Below are positions 45,501 through 54,024 of a stretch of 64,000 bases of DNA, piece after piece; the first letter of the stretch is position 1, and every line of letters starts with the position of its first letter. The notes beneath the pieces were generated by a model, which saw only the letters and a program-made list of their open reading frames with translations, was not told the DNA's origin and made no database searches. This stretch comes from Vicinamibacterales bacterium. Its GTDB lineage: Bacteria > Acidobacteriota > Vicinamibacteria > Vicinamibacterales > Fen-181. The stretch is from contig DASXVO010000006.1 in the NCBI GenBank assembly GCA_036504215.1, positions 1 through 64,000 on the forward strand. Direction: 5' to 3'. A program made the translations under genes and the position numbers.

Positions 45501-45973
45501 TGACCATGATGAAAATCGACGAGATCAGACAGATTCTCGATCTGGTGCGGGAGCACGAGCTCAGCGAACTGGAACTCGAGAGTGACGGCGTGCGCATCCG
45601 GATCAAGAAGGGCGGCCAGGCCATCGTCCAGGCGGCGGCGATACCCGTCGGTGTGCCAACCGCGCCGGCCGGCCCGACCCTGGTTGCGACGGCTGCGGCG
45701 GAACAGCCGTCGCCGGAAATCGAGATCGACAGCGAGCTGGCGATCGTCAAATCGCCAATCGTCGGCACGTTCTACCGCGCGCCCGAACCGAACGCACCGC
45801 CCTTCGTCCAGCCGGGCGACAGCGTGAAGAATGGGCAAACGCTGTGCATCATCGAAGCCATGAAGATGATGAACAACATCGACTCCGAGTACGCGGGCAC
45901 GGTGGTGAAGGTCTACGCGGAGAACGGACAACCCGTGCAGTACGGCGAACGGCTGTTCGCGATCAAGCGTTGA
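45500..45973 (+). CDS. accB: Biotin carboxyl carrier protein of acetyl-CoA carboxylase
   Basis: AccB carries the biotin that shuttles CO2 from AccC to the transferase, the first step in fatty-acid synthesis. The 157 residues comprise an N-terminal dimerisation region (KIDEIRQILDLVREHELSEL), an Ala/Pro linker and the biotinyl domain, with the biotinylated lysine K122 in IIEAMKMMN. The ATG overlaps the peptidase stop (ATGA), so translation is coupled; accC follows 13 nt after. Confidence 0.96.
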   Translation: MTMMKIDEIRQILDLVREHELSELELESDGVRIRIKKGGQAIVQAAAIPVGVPTAPAGPTLVATAAAEQPSPEIEIDSELAIVKSPIVGTFYRAPEPNAPPFVQPGDSVKNGQTLCIIEAMKMMNNIDSEYAGTVVKVYAENGQPVQYGERLFAIKR

Positions 45974-45986
45974 GGGCTGTGGCTGA

Positions 45987-47360
45987 ATGTTCAAGAAAAT
46001 CCTGATCGCCAATCGTGGCGAGATCGCGCTGCGCGTCATCTATGCCTGCCGGGAAATGGGCATCAAGACGGTGGCCGTGTACTCCGAGGCGGACGAGAAC
46101 TCGCTGCACGTCCGGTTCGCGGACGAGGACGTCTGCATTGGTCCACCGAGGGCCGCCGAGAGCTACCTGAGCGTGCCGGCGGTGATCAGCGCGGCCGAGG
46201 TGACCGGCGCGGACGCCATCCACCCGGGCTACGGGTTCCTGTCGGAGAGCGCGTATCTGGCCGAAGTCTGTGAAGCGTGCCACATCAAGTTCATCGGGCC
46301 CGACCCGCGTGTCATCCGGCTCATGGGCGACAAGGCGCGCGCCCGCCGCGTGATGAAGAAGGCTGGCGTGCCGGTGCTGCCGGGCAGTGAGGGCATCGTC
46401 GAGAGCGAAGAGAAGGCGCTGAAGATCGCCAAGGACATCGGATACCCGGTGCTGGTGAAGGCGACGGCCGGCGGGGGCGGTCGCGGGATGCGGGTGGCGG
46501 CCGGGCCGGGCGAATTCGGGCAGGCGTTCAAGACGGCGCAGCGCGAGGCGGAAGCGGCGTTTGGCGTCAAGGACGTCTACATCGAGAAATACGTCGAGTC
46601 GCCGCGTCACATCGAGTTTCAGATCCTCGGGGACCACCACGGCAACGTCGTCCATCTGGGCGAGCGCGAGTGCTCGATTCAGCGGCGCCACCAGAAGCTC
46701 ATCGAGGAGTCGCCCTCTCCGGCGCTCAGCGAGAAGCTGCGGCGCAAAATGGGCGGTATCGTCGTCGACGCGGCCAAGGCCGTGCAGTACGCGAACGCCG
46801 GCACGTTCGAATTCCTGTTGGATCCGCAGGGCCGGTTCTACTTCATGGAGGCGAATACCCGCTTGCAGGTCGAACACGGCGTGACGGAGCTCGTGACCGG
46901 CGTCGATATCGTGAAAGAACAGATTCGCGTGGCGGCGGGGGAGCGACTGTCGTTCCGGCAGAGCGAGGTCACCTTCACCGGACACGCGATCGAGTGCCGC
47001 ATCAACGCCGAATGTCCGGACACCTTCATCCCGTCGCCCGGCGTCATCCGCGTATTCGCCATGCCGGGCGGCCCCGGAGTTCGCATCGACACGGCCGCGC
47101 ACTCCGAGTGCACGATATCGCCGTACTACGACTCGATGCTGGCGAAGGTGATGGCGCACGGCCGGGACCGCCAGGAGGCAATCGCCCGCATGCGTCGTAC
47201 GCTCGAGATGACCGTCATCGAAGGCATCAAGACGAATGTGGCGATGCACCTGAAGATCCTGGCGGAGCCCGACTTCGTCGCTGGTCGCCTCAGCACGGCG
47301 TTCATGAACCGCTTCATGACGACGCCGGCCACCGGCCGGCCCCTCGCCGAAGCGGTGTAG
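45987..47360 (+). CDS. accC: Biotin carboxylase subunit of acetyl-CoA carboxylase
   Basis: AccC uses ATP and bicarbonate to carboxylate biotin on AccB. The 457-residue ATP-grasp enzyme starts [20 protein letters not shown] and has the glycine loop [14 protein letters not shown], the [10 protein letters not shown] block, and [12 protein letters not shown] in the active site. It is full length for the family (about 450). The accA/accD transferase genes are not in the window. Confidence 0.97.
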   Translation: MFKKILIANRGEIALRVIYACREMGIKTVAVYSEADENSLHVRFADEDVCIGPPRAAESYLSVPAVISAAEVTGADAIHPGYGFLSESAYLAEVCEACHIKFIGPDPRVIRLMGDKARARRVMKKAGVPVLPGSEGIVESEEKALKIAKDIGYPVLVKATAGGGGRGMRVAAGPGEFGQAFKTAQREAEAAFGVKDVYIEKYVESPRHIEFQILGDHHGNVVHLGERECSIQRRHQKLIEESPSPALSEKLRRKMGGIVVDAAKAVQYANAGTFEFLLDPQGRFYFMEANTRLQVEHGVTELVTGVDIVKEQIRVAAGERLSFRQSEVTFTGHAIECRINAECPDTFIPSPGVIRVFAMPGGPGVRIDTAAHSECTISPYYDSMLAKVMAHGRDRQEAIARMRRTLEMTVIEGIKTNVAMHLKILAEPDFVAGRLSTAFMNRFMTTPATGRPLAEAV

Positions 47361-47382
47361 ATCTGGCGCATGTAGCCGTCCT

Positions 47383-48036
47383 GTGCACCTGCCTGCCCTT
47401 TACGCCATCGTGGACGCCGAGGTTGCCAACCGGCGCGGGTGGACCGTGCCGGAGCTGGCCAGGGCCTATCTGGCCGGCGGGGCCAGGTTGCTGCAAGTGC
47501 GCGCCAAGCGGGCGGGTGGCGCCGAATTCCTGGAGTGGTGCGAGGCCGTCGTGGCCGACGCGCGGGCGCTCGGAGCGACGGTGATCGTCAACGACCGCGC
47601 CGATGTCGCAGCGATGGCGGGTGCGGATGGTGTCCACCTCGGGCAAAACGATCTCGGCGTGAGCGACGTGCGCCGGGTGTACCCGTCAATCCGCGTGGTC
47701 GGGCTGTCCACGCATAGCGAGCAGCAAATCGCTGCGGCCTTCGAGCAACCAGCGAGCTACACGGCCGTCGGGCCAATCTTCGCGACCCGAACGAAGGCCA
47801 CGGGCTACGACGCGGTGGGGCTGCACCTCGTGCGCTCGGCTGTCGCCGCCGCGCGCAGCCGGGGCGAAGGGGGGATCGGCCGGCCGATCGTCGCGATCGG
47901 CGGCATCACCCTCGAGCGGGCCGAACGCGTCTTATCCGCCGGGGCGCACTCGGTCGCCGTGATCTCCGATTTGTTGTCGACCGGCGATCCGGAGGCCCGA
48001 GTGCGAGCGTACGTCGAGCGGCTCACGACGGCCTGA
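47383..48036 (+). CDS. thiE: Thiamine-phosphate synthase
   Basis: ThiE joins the thiazole and pyrimidine halves to make thiamine phosphate. The 217-residue TIM-barrel protein has LLQVRAKRAGG, VIVNDRADVAAMAGADGVHL, GLSTHSEQQIAAA, YTAVGPIFATRTKATGYDAVG and AIGGITLERA, all typical. The start is GTG 47383. No other thiamine gene and no TPP riboswitch is seen nearby. Confidence 0.92.
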   Translation: MHLPALYAIVDAEVANRRGWTVPELARAYLAGGARLLQVRAKRAGGAEFLEWCEAVVADARALGATVIVNDRADVAAMAGADGVHLGQNDLGVSDVRRVYPSIRVVGLSTHSEQQIAAAFEQPASYTAVGPIFATRTKATGYDAVGLHLVRSAVAAARSRGEGGIGRPIVAIGGITLERAERVLSAGAHSVAVISDLLSTGDPEARVRAYVERLTTA

Positions 48037-48040
48037 CAGC

Positions 48041-49423
48041 ATGCGAACGCCCGCGCGTCCCCTCATCCGCCCCGCCGTCGCGGCCCTGCTTGGGCTCGCG
48101 GCGCTGCTGATCCCGCGGTCGTTCGTACGACCTCCGGCTTCCCGTCCCGAGCGCCAGTCCTCCATCACGATCAAGGGTGCCAGCGGTGGCAAGCCCCGGT
48201 TCGTGTTCGCCGGAGTCCAGGTCCCACACGCGGATCGCGAACTCGACGTGACGGCCAGCGTGCTGGCCGACGTGCTCTGGGCCGACCTGACATTCGAGGA
48301 CGTATTCGATCTCTCACCGCGGCTGCAGGGTGCCGAGGCGGCGGTGGTCTCCAGGCCGAGCGACGGCCCAGGGATCGATGGCTGGGTGGCGCGTTGGCGT
48401 GCCGCGGGAGCGGACGGTGTGGTGTCCGGCGAGGTACACCGTGACGGCGCCGCGCTGCGGTTCGATCTGCGGATCGACGACGTGCGGAGCGCGCAACTGG
48501 CGTTCGGACGGGAATACATCGGTGCGATGGCCAATCCGCGGCGGTTCGCGCACGTGGCCGCCGACGAGATTCTGGGCGCACAGGCGGGGATCGTCGGTGT
48601 CGCGCACTCCCGCCTTGCCTTCGTGTCGGACCGGTCCGGCGGCTTCAAGGAACCGACGGGGTCGCTCCGTCGCGTCAAGGAAATCTTCATCGCCGACTAC
48701 GACGGGGCGAACGAGCGCCGGCTGACGGTGGACGGCGATCTCGACCTGACACCCAGTTGGTCGCCCGATGGCCGGGCGGTCGCCTACACGTCGTACCGGC
48801 GGGGGTATCAGGACATCTTCGTCAGTGCTGTCGAGGATCGGCGTCAGACGGCGCCGACCGGCGCGCGAGGAAAGAACTGGCTGCCCGCCTGGTCACCCGA
48901 CGGGACCCGCATGGCGTTCACCTCGAACCGCGACGGCAACGAAGAAATCTACGTGATGTCCGCCGATGGCCGTGACGTCCGCCGGTTGACGCGCGACTGG
49001 GCCATCAGTACCTCACCTGCGTGGTCACCCGACGGCACGCAGATCGCATTCACCTCGAACCGGACCGGTTCGCCGCAGATTTGGGTGATGGGGGCGGACG
49101 GATCGAATCCTCGAGCGGTGACCACCGAGAAGTACTGCGACCGGCCGAGCTGGTCGCCCGGTCCGGTGAACGAGATTGTCTACGTCTCGCGCACGAACAC
49201 CGGGTTCGACATCAAGGTCATCGAACTGGCCACGGGCGCCATCCGCCAGCTGACCGCCGGCCGCCAGAACGAGAGTCCGGTGTTCGGGCCGAACGGACGG
49301 CACATCGCCTTCACCTCGAGTCGCTCGGGCACCCAGCAGATCTGGATGATGACGCGGACAGGCGGGGACCTGCGGCAGATGACCCGGCTCGGGAACAACT
49401 CGATGGTGTCGTGGTCCCGGTAG
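48041..49423 (+). CDS. tolB: TolB-like periplasmic beta-propeller protein
   Basis: TolB is a periplasmic part of the Tol-Pal envelope system. The 460-residue product has an export signal (1-28), the TolB N-terminal domain (about 40-170: FAGVQVPHADRELDV and GADGVVSGEVHRDGAALRFD) and a six-bladed propeller of PD40 repeats from about 190 (SWSPDGRAVAYTS, AWSPDGTRMAFTSNRDGN, AWSPDGTQIAFTSNRTG, FGPNGRHIAFTSSRSG). The start is 4 nt after thiE. tolQ, tolR, tolA and pal are not adjacent, so a role in Tol-Pal is inferred from the family. Confidence 0.88.
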   Translation: MRTPARPLIRPAVAALLGLAALLIPRSFVRPPASRPERQSSITIKGASGGKPRFVFAGVQVPHADRELDVTASVLADVLWADLTFEDVFDLSPRLQGAEAAVVSRPSDGPGIDGWVARWRAAGADGVVSGEVHRDGAALRFDLRIDDVRSAQLAFGREYIGAMANPRRFAHVAADEILGAQAGIVGVAHSRLAFVSDRSGGFKEPTGSLRRVKEIFIADYDGANERRLTVDGDLDLTPSWSPDGRAVAYTSYRRGYQDIFVSAVEDRRQTAPTGARGKNWLPAWSPDGTRMAFTSNRDGNEEIYVMSADGRDVRRLTRDWAISTSPAWSPDGTQIAFTSNRTGSPQIWVMGADGSNPRAVTTEKYCDRPSWSPGPVNEIVYVSRTNTGFDIKVIELATGAIRQLTAGRQNESPVFGPNGRHIAFTSSRSGTQQIWMMTRTGGDLRQMTRLGNNSMVSWSR

Positions 49424-49444
49424 CGCCCCGTCCCGGATCCCGCC

Positions 49445-49450
49445 TATAAT
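49445..49450 (+). promoter_or_regulatory. Candidate -10 for the channel gene
   Basis: TATAAT lies in CCTATAATGCCC in the 136-nt gap after tolB. No good -35 precedes it. It would give a leader of about 105 nt containing a short GACCG-gtt-CGGTC hairpin and GGAGGCAGCGG. Confidence 0.35.
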
Positions 49451-49559
49451 GCCCGAGTTCGCGCCGCCAGACCGGTTCGGTCGACCGTGGGGCGGCTGAT
49501 CACCGGCTGGAAGCACGGCCGCGGGCGGGCGCCGGAGGCAGCGGGCCAACAGGCCGACG

Positions 49560-50576
49560 ATGACAACGACGGGAGATCGCGCGCTTCGGAGCCGTCAACT
49601 CCAACTGGCGATCGCCCTGCTCGCCCTGGTGCTGGCCGCGGGCACCATCGGCTACACGCTCATCGAGGGCTGGAGCGTCTGGGACGCGCTGTTCACGACG
49701 GTCGTCAGCGTGACGACGGTCGGATCGAGCAAGCTCGAACGGCTCTCGCCGGCCGGACAGGTCTTCACCGTCCTCCTGTTGATTGTTGGCGTCGGAACGG
49801 CGTTCTACGCCTTCACGCTGGTCGCGGCCGGCGTCATCGAGTCGCGGCTGCATCCGAGGAACCAGGAGCGGCGCCGGGCGCGTATGATTGACGCTCTCAC
49901 CGATCACTTCATCCTCTGCGGCGCCGGCCGCATCGGCCTCATCATCGCGGAGGAGTTCCGACGGCAGAAGGTGAAGTTCGTCGTGATCGATCGCGATCGA
50001 GAGGCCGTGCAGGCTGTTCTCGACCGCGGCGACGTGGCGATCGAAGCCGACGCCAGCCGCGAAGACATCCTCAAGAAGATCAGGATCGACAAGGCACGCG
50101 GCCTGATTGCGGCACTCGGTACCGACGCCGAAAATGTGTACGCGATCCTGACGGCCCGCGGTCTGCGGCCCGACCTCTACGTCATTGCGAGGGCGGACTC
50201 GGAGGACGCGGGGCGCAAGCTGCTGCGCGCGGGCGCCAACCGTGTGATCTCGCCGTACCAAATCGGTGCCACGCAGATGGCGCAGACGGCGCTGCGTCCG
50301 GCTGTCGTCGATTTCGTCGAGCTGGCGACGAGCTCGGAGAATCTCGAGTTGGCCATGGAGCAGATCAGCATCGGCGCCACATCCGGCCTTGCCAGTCGAA
50401 CCATCGTGGATGCCAACCTCCGCCAGCGGTTCGGCGTGATCGTCGTCGGCATTCAGCGAGACAACGGCCGTATGGAGTTCAACCCGGCGCCAGACGCCGT
50501 CATGCGATCCGGCGACCAGCTCGTCGTCCTCGGCCGGCCCGAACAACTGAAGGGGCTGGAGGTGGCCGCGCAGTAG
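49560..50576 (+). CDS. RCK-domain potassium channel-like protein
   Basis: A 338-residue protein with two membrane helices (about 14-36 and 68-92) that flank a pore loop, then an RCK/TrkA-N domain (ILCGAGRIGLIIAEEF, GxGxxG loop) and a TrkA-C domain (about 250-330). This is the MthK-type plan: a K+ channel gated by a ligand-binding cytoplasmic ring. The selectivity filter reads TTVGSSK (52-58) where canonical channels have TVGYG, so ion selectivity is uncertain. The start is ATG 49560. It follows tolB and precedes folD; no functional link is evident. Confidence 0.85.
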   Translation: MTTTGDRALRSRQLQLAIALLALVLAAGTIGYTLIEGWSVWDALFTTVVSVTTVGSSKLERLSPAGQVFTVLLLIVGVGTAFYAFTLVAAGVIESRLHPRNQERRRARMIDALTDHFILCGAGRIGLIIAEEFRRQKVKFVVIDRDREAVQAVLDRGDVAIEADASREDILKKIRIDKARGLIAALGTDAENVYAILTARGLRPDLYVIARADSEDAGRKLLRAGANRVISPYQIGATQMAQTALRPAVVDFVELATSSENLELAMEQISIGATSGLASRTIVDANLRQRFGVIVVGIQRDNGRMEFNPAPDAVMRSGDQLVVLGRPEQLKGLEVAAQ

Positions 50577-50621
50577 AGGCCGGACCGGGGAAGAGGCAGG
50601 GACCCAGGAGTGTGAGGTGCG

Positions 50622-51557
50622 ATGTCTGCTCGCATGCTTGACGGTACGGCGCTGGCGAAACAGATTCGGGCGGAACTGGCGCCCCGCGTCCAGGCGTTCA
50701 TGGCGTCGCAGGGCCGGCCGCCGGGATTGGGCATCGTACTCGTCGGCGATGACGCAGGATCGGAGATCTACGTCCGGAACAAGCTGAAGTCGGCGGGCGA
50801 GACCGGGCTGCGGGCCAACGTGTTCCGTCTGCCAGCGACCGCGGTGCTCGACGATGTCCTGCGCGTGGTCGTCGAGCTGAACGCGAGTGGCCTGCACGAC
50901 GGGATCCTGGTGCAGTCGCCGCTGCCGGCGGCCATGGGCGCGGACGCCGAGCAGATGGTGTTCGATGCGATCGATCCGGCGAAGGACGTGGATGGCTTCC
51001 ATCCTGACAACGTCGGACGCCTCGTCCAGAAGCGCCCGAGACTGGTGGCGTGTACGCCGCTCGGCGTGGTCGCGTTGCTCGAGCGGTCCGGCATTGCCAT
51101 CGACGGCGCACGTGCCGTCGTCATCGGGCGCAGCGATATCGTGGGCAAGCCGGTTGCGCTGTTGCTGCTGCACCGCAACGCCACGGTGACCATCTGCCAC
51201 TCGAGGACGCGCGACCTCGCGGCGCTGTGTGCGACAGCCGACATTCTGGTGTCGGCGATCGGTCGGGCCGGATTCGTCACGCCCGGGTTCGTCAAGCCCG
51301 GCGCGACGGTTGTGGATGTGGGCATCAGTCGCCTCGCAGATGCCGCGGCCGTTGGCCGGCTGTATCCAGAGGGCCACCCGCGCCGTGCCGACTTCGAGCG
51401 CCGCGGGTCGCTGGTCGTCGGGGACGTCCATCCTGGAGTGGCAGACGTGGCGGGGGCGATGACTCCGGTGCCTGGAGGAGTCGGCCCGCTGACCATTGCC
51501 ATGCTGCTCGCGAATACGCTGACAGCCGCAGAGGCCGGATGCTCAGGTTCGCGCTGA
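50622..51557 (+). CDS. folD: Bifunctional methylenetetrahydrofolate dehydrogenase/cyclohydrolase
   Basis: FolD interconverts 5,10-methylene- and 10-formyl-tetrahydrofolate. The 311-residue protein has the catalytic YVRNK (Y50, K54), VQSPLP (usually QLPLP), KDVDGFHPDNVGRL, the NADP-binding IGRSDIVGKPVALLLL and PGGVGPLTIAMLLANT. It is slightly longer than the usual 285-300. Its 3' end overlaps coaE by 19 nt. Confidence 0.95.
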   Translation: MSARMLDGTALAKQIRAELAPRVQAFMASQGRPPGLGIVLVGDDAGSEIYVRNKLKSAGETGLRANVFRLPATAVLDDVLRVVVELNASGLHDGILVQSPLPAAMGADAEQMVFDAIDPAKDVDGFHPDNVGRLVQKRPRLVACTPLGVVALLERSGIAIDGARAVVIGRSDIVGKPVALLLLHRNATVTICHSRTRDLAALCATADILVSAIGRAGFVTPGFVKPGATVVDVGISRLADAAAVGRLYPEGHPRRADFERRGSLVVGDVHPGVADVAGAMTPVPGGVGPLTIAMLLANTLTAAEAGCSGSR

Positions 51558-52162
51558 CCGGTGGCATCGCCACCGGCAAGAGCTACGTCCGGGAGCGTGT
51601 CGCAGCCCGCGGGGTACCGACCGTGGACGCGGATGCAGTCGTCCACGCGCTCCTCTCCGCTGATTTGGATCTCATTGCCGAGGTCGCGCACCGATTCGGC
51701 CCACGGGTCTTGCTCCAGGACGGCGGGGTGGACCGCAGGGCCCTGGGCGCCGTGGTCTTCCATGACGCGTCCGCCCGCCGCGATCTCGAGGCGATCGTGC
51801 ATCCCCGCGTCTTCGACCGAATTGCCGGGTGGATGTCGTCCCAGGCGCGGGCGGGCTCCCGCTGGGTTCTGGCCGACATCCCCCTGCTGTTCGAGACCGG
51901 GCGAGACCAAGAGTTCGACCGCATCATTGTCGTGGCCTGCGCCCCCGAGGAACAGGTGCGGCGCATCGTGCGGCGCGACGGGCTGAGCGAATCGGCCGCG
52001 CGAGCGCGGCTGAGCGCCCAGTGGCCGATCGCGGACAAGGTCCTCCGGGCGAATGACGTAGTGGACACTGGAGGCACGTTCGAAGAGACGGACCGACAGG
52101 TGGACGCCGTCTGCCGGGAGGTCGACGAAGTCACACGCAGCATCGAGCCTTTCAGCCTATAA
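51539..52162 (+). CDS. coaE: Dephospho-CoA kinase
   Basis: CoaE performs the last step of coenzyme A synthesis. The 207-residue P-loop kinase begins MLRFALTGGIATGKS (Walker A at 8-15) and shows VDADAVVHALL, HPRVFDRI, LADIPLLFETG and QVRRIVRRDGLSESAARARL. The start is ATG 51539, inside the end of folD; the open frame further upstream overlaps folD and is not coding. The stop codon lies within the TATAAT at 52158. Confidence 0.93.
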   Translation: MLRFALTGGIATGKSYVRERVAARGVPTVDADAVVHALLSADLDLIAEVAHRFGPRVLLQDGGVDRRALGAVVFHDASARRDLEAIVHPRVFDRIAGWMSSQARAGSRWVLADIPLLFETGRDQEFDRIIVVACAPEEQVRRIVRRDGLSESAARARLSAQWPIADKVLRANDVVDTGGTFEETDRQVDAVCREVDEVTRSIEPFSL

Positions 52163-52163
52163 T
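52158..52163 (+). promoter_or_regulatory. Candidate -10 for the amino acid permease
   Basis: TATAAT, in CCTATAATGCCC, overlaps the coaE stop and lies about 98 nt before the permease ATG. No clear -35 is seen. The same 12-mer occurs before the channel gene at 49443. Confidence 0.35.
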
Positions 52164-52261
52164 GCCCTTCGCGCACGCGCGCCGGTGCCGCCGTGCTGCC
52201 CGGCGAGCCCCTCCGGGAAACGTCACCCTTTCTCTTCAGATCTGGTTCGGAGGCGCATCAC

Positions 52262-53947
52262 ATGGCAGGTTTGTTTATCAAGAAGGACCTGGCGAAGCTC
52301 ATCGCCGACGCCAACGATCCGCTCGCCGGCGAAGCCGCTCACGGCGCACACGCGGGAGGGCAGCTCAAACGGACGCTGACGGCGTTCAACCTCACGATGC
52401 TGGGCATCGGCGCCATCATCGGCGCCGGCATCTTCTCTCTGACCGGAACCGCCTCGGCCAACTACGCCGGCCCGGGCATCGTGTACAGCTTCATGATCGG
52501 CGGCGTGCTCTGCGCGCTCGCGGGGGTCTGCTACGCCGAGATGGCGTCGATGATCCCGGTCGCCGGCTCCGCCTACGCCTACAGCTACGCCACGATGGGC
52601 GAGTTCATCGCCTGGATCATCGGCTGGGACCTGATCCTCGAATACGCGTTCGGTGCGGTGACGGTCAGCGCCTCGTGGTCCGGCTACTTCCTCAGCCTGA
52701 TCCACAAGACGCTCGGCCTCCCCGTCTCGGACACGATGATGCGCTTCACGAAGGGGCCGTGGGAGCAGGTTCTGCTCAGCGACGGCGTCACCAGGGCGTT
52801 CGGGCTCTGGAACATCCCCGCGTCCTTCATCGGCTTGCTCGTCGCCGCGATCCTCTACCGGGGCATGCGTGAGAGTGCGTTCGTCAACAACCTGATCGTG
52901 ATCGTCAAGGTCACGATCGTCCTCGTGTTCATCGGCCTGGGCATCAGCCTCATTTCCCCGGACAACCTGTTCGTGAACAAGGCCGCGACCGGTCTGTTCG
53001 CCCTCGTGCCCGCCAAGGAGATGATCACGCTGAACGGGAACCAGGTGAACGCGTATGGATGGGGCCTGAACGGGGTGCTCACCGGCGCCGGCGTGGTGTT
53101 CTTTGCCTACATAGGATTTGATGCGGTCTCAACCACCGCCCAGGAAGCCAAGAACCCGAAACGCGACTTGCCCATCGGGATTCTGGGTTCGCTCGTCATC
53201 TGTACCATTCTCTACATCCTGGTGGCCGTCACCCTCACCGGCGTCGTGAACTTCAAGGAACTGGGCGTGCCGGATCCGATCGCGGTGGGTATCGACCGGA
53301 TCGTCGCCTTGCGCGGCTGGTCTCCGGTGTCCCAGAAGGTCTTCACCTTCTTCATCAAGCTGGGCGCGCTGTCCGGCCTCACCTCCGTCATCCTCGTCAT
53401 GATGATGGGGCAGACGCGGATCTTCTACGCCATGAGCAAGGACGGGCTGCTGCCCTGGTTCGGCGCCGTCCACAAGGAGCACGGAACCCCGTATATTGCG
53501 ACGACGCTGACGGGCCTTTTCGTGGCCTTCTGCGGCGGCGTGATGCCGATGAGCCTGGTGGGCGAGTTGGTGTCGATCGGGACCCTGCTGGCCTTCGTGC
53601 TGGTCTGCGTCGGCGTGCCGCTCTTGCGCGTCGCCAGCCCGGAGATCGAGCGGCCGTTCAAGGTTCCGGGCGGTTCGGCGGGCGCCTGGATCGTCGGCAT
53701 CACTGGCGCTGCGGCGTGCCTCTACGTGATGTGGGGGCTGCCGAAGGATACCTGGTTGCGGCTCATCCTCTGGCTGGAGATTGGCCTGTTGATCTACGGC
53801 GGATTCGGCTGGCGCCGGAGCCGGCTGGCCAACCCCCAGGAGACGCCGGCCCGCGCGAGGATGCACATGCCGATCCTGGTGACGGCGATCGTCGCCTTGA
53901 TCCCGACGATCATCTTCGCCGTCAGGGTCTTCGGCAAGGGGCAATAG
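52262..53947 (+). CDS. APC-superfamily amino acid permease
   Basis: A 561-residue inner-membrane transporter of the cationic amino acid/YfnA type with about 12 membrane helices. The first helix carries the unwound substrate motif GIGAIIGAGIFSLTG; further landmarks are EMASMIPVAGSAYAYSYATMG and FFAYIGFDAVSTTAQEAKNP. The substrate is an amino acid, but which one is not evident. The start is ATG 52262 with GGAGG 8 nt upstream. It is monocistronic and convergent with the LapB-like gene; a hairpin lies between them. Confidence 0.92.
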   Translation: MAGLFIKKDLAKLIADANDPLAGEAAHGAHAGGQLKRTLTAFNLTMLGIGAIIGAGIFSLTGTASANYAGPGIVYSFMIGGVLCALAGVCYAEMASMIPVAGSAYAYSYATMGEFIAWIIGWDLILEYAFGAVTVSASWSGYFLSLIHKTLGLPVSDTMMRFTKGPWEQVLLSDGVTRAFGLWNIPASFIGLLVAAILYRGMRESAFVNNLIVIVKVTIVLVFIGLGISLISPDNLFVNKAATGLFALVPAKEMITLNGNQVNAYGWGLNGVLTGAGVVFFAYIGFDAVSTTAQEAKNPKRDLPIGILGSLVICTILYILVAVTLTGVVNFKELGVPDPIAVGIDRIVALRGWSPVSQKVFTFFIKLGALSGLTSVILVMMMGQTRIFYAMSKDGLLPWFGAVHKEHGTPYIATTLTGLFVAFCGGVMPMSLVGELVSIGTLLAFVLVCVGVPLLRVASPEIERPFKVPGGSAGAWIVGITGAAACLYVMWGLPKDTWLRLILWLEIGLLIYGGFGWRRSRLANPQETPARARMHMPILVTAIVALIPTIIFAVRVFGKGQ

Positions 53948-53969
53948 CGAAGCTGTGGCTACGCTGCCT

Positions 53970-53996
53970 GGGCTTCCCTGTGTGGTGGGGGAGCCC
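53970..53996. terminator. Hairpin between convergent genes
   Basis: GGGCTTCCC (53970-53978) pairs with GGGGAGCCC (53988-53996) with one G-T pair across a 9-nt loop. It lies 22 nt past the permease stop and 28 nt past the opposing stop. There is no U-tract; it may serve both strands. Confidence 0.4.
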
Positions 53997-54024
53997 GGGC
54001 GCGCGGTCGGTCCTGGCTGCCCAC

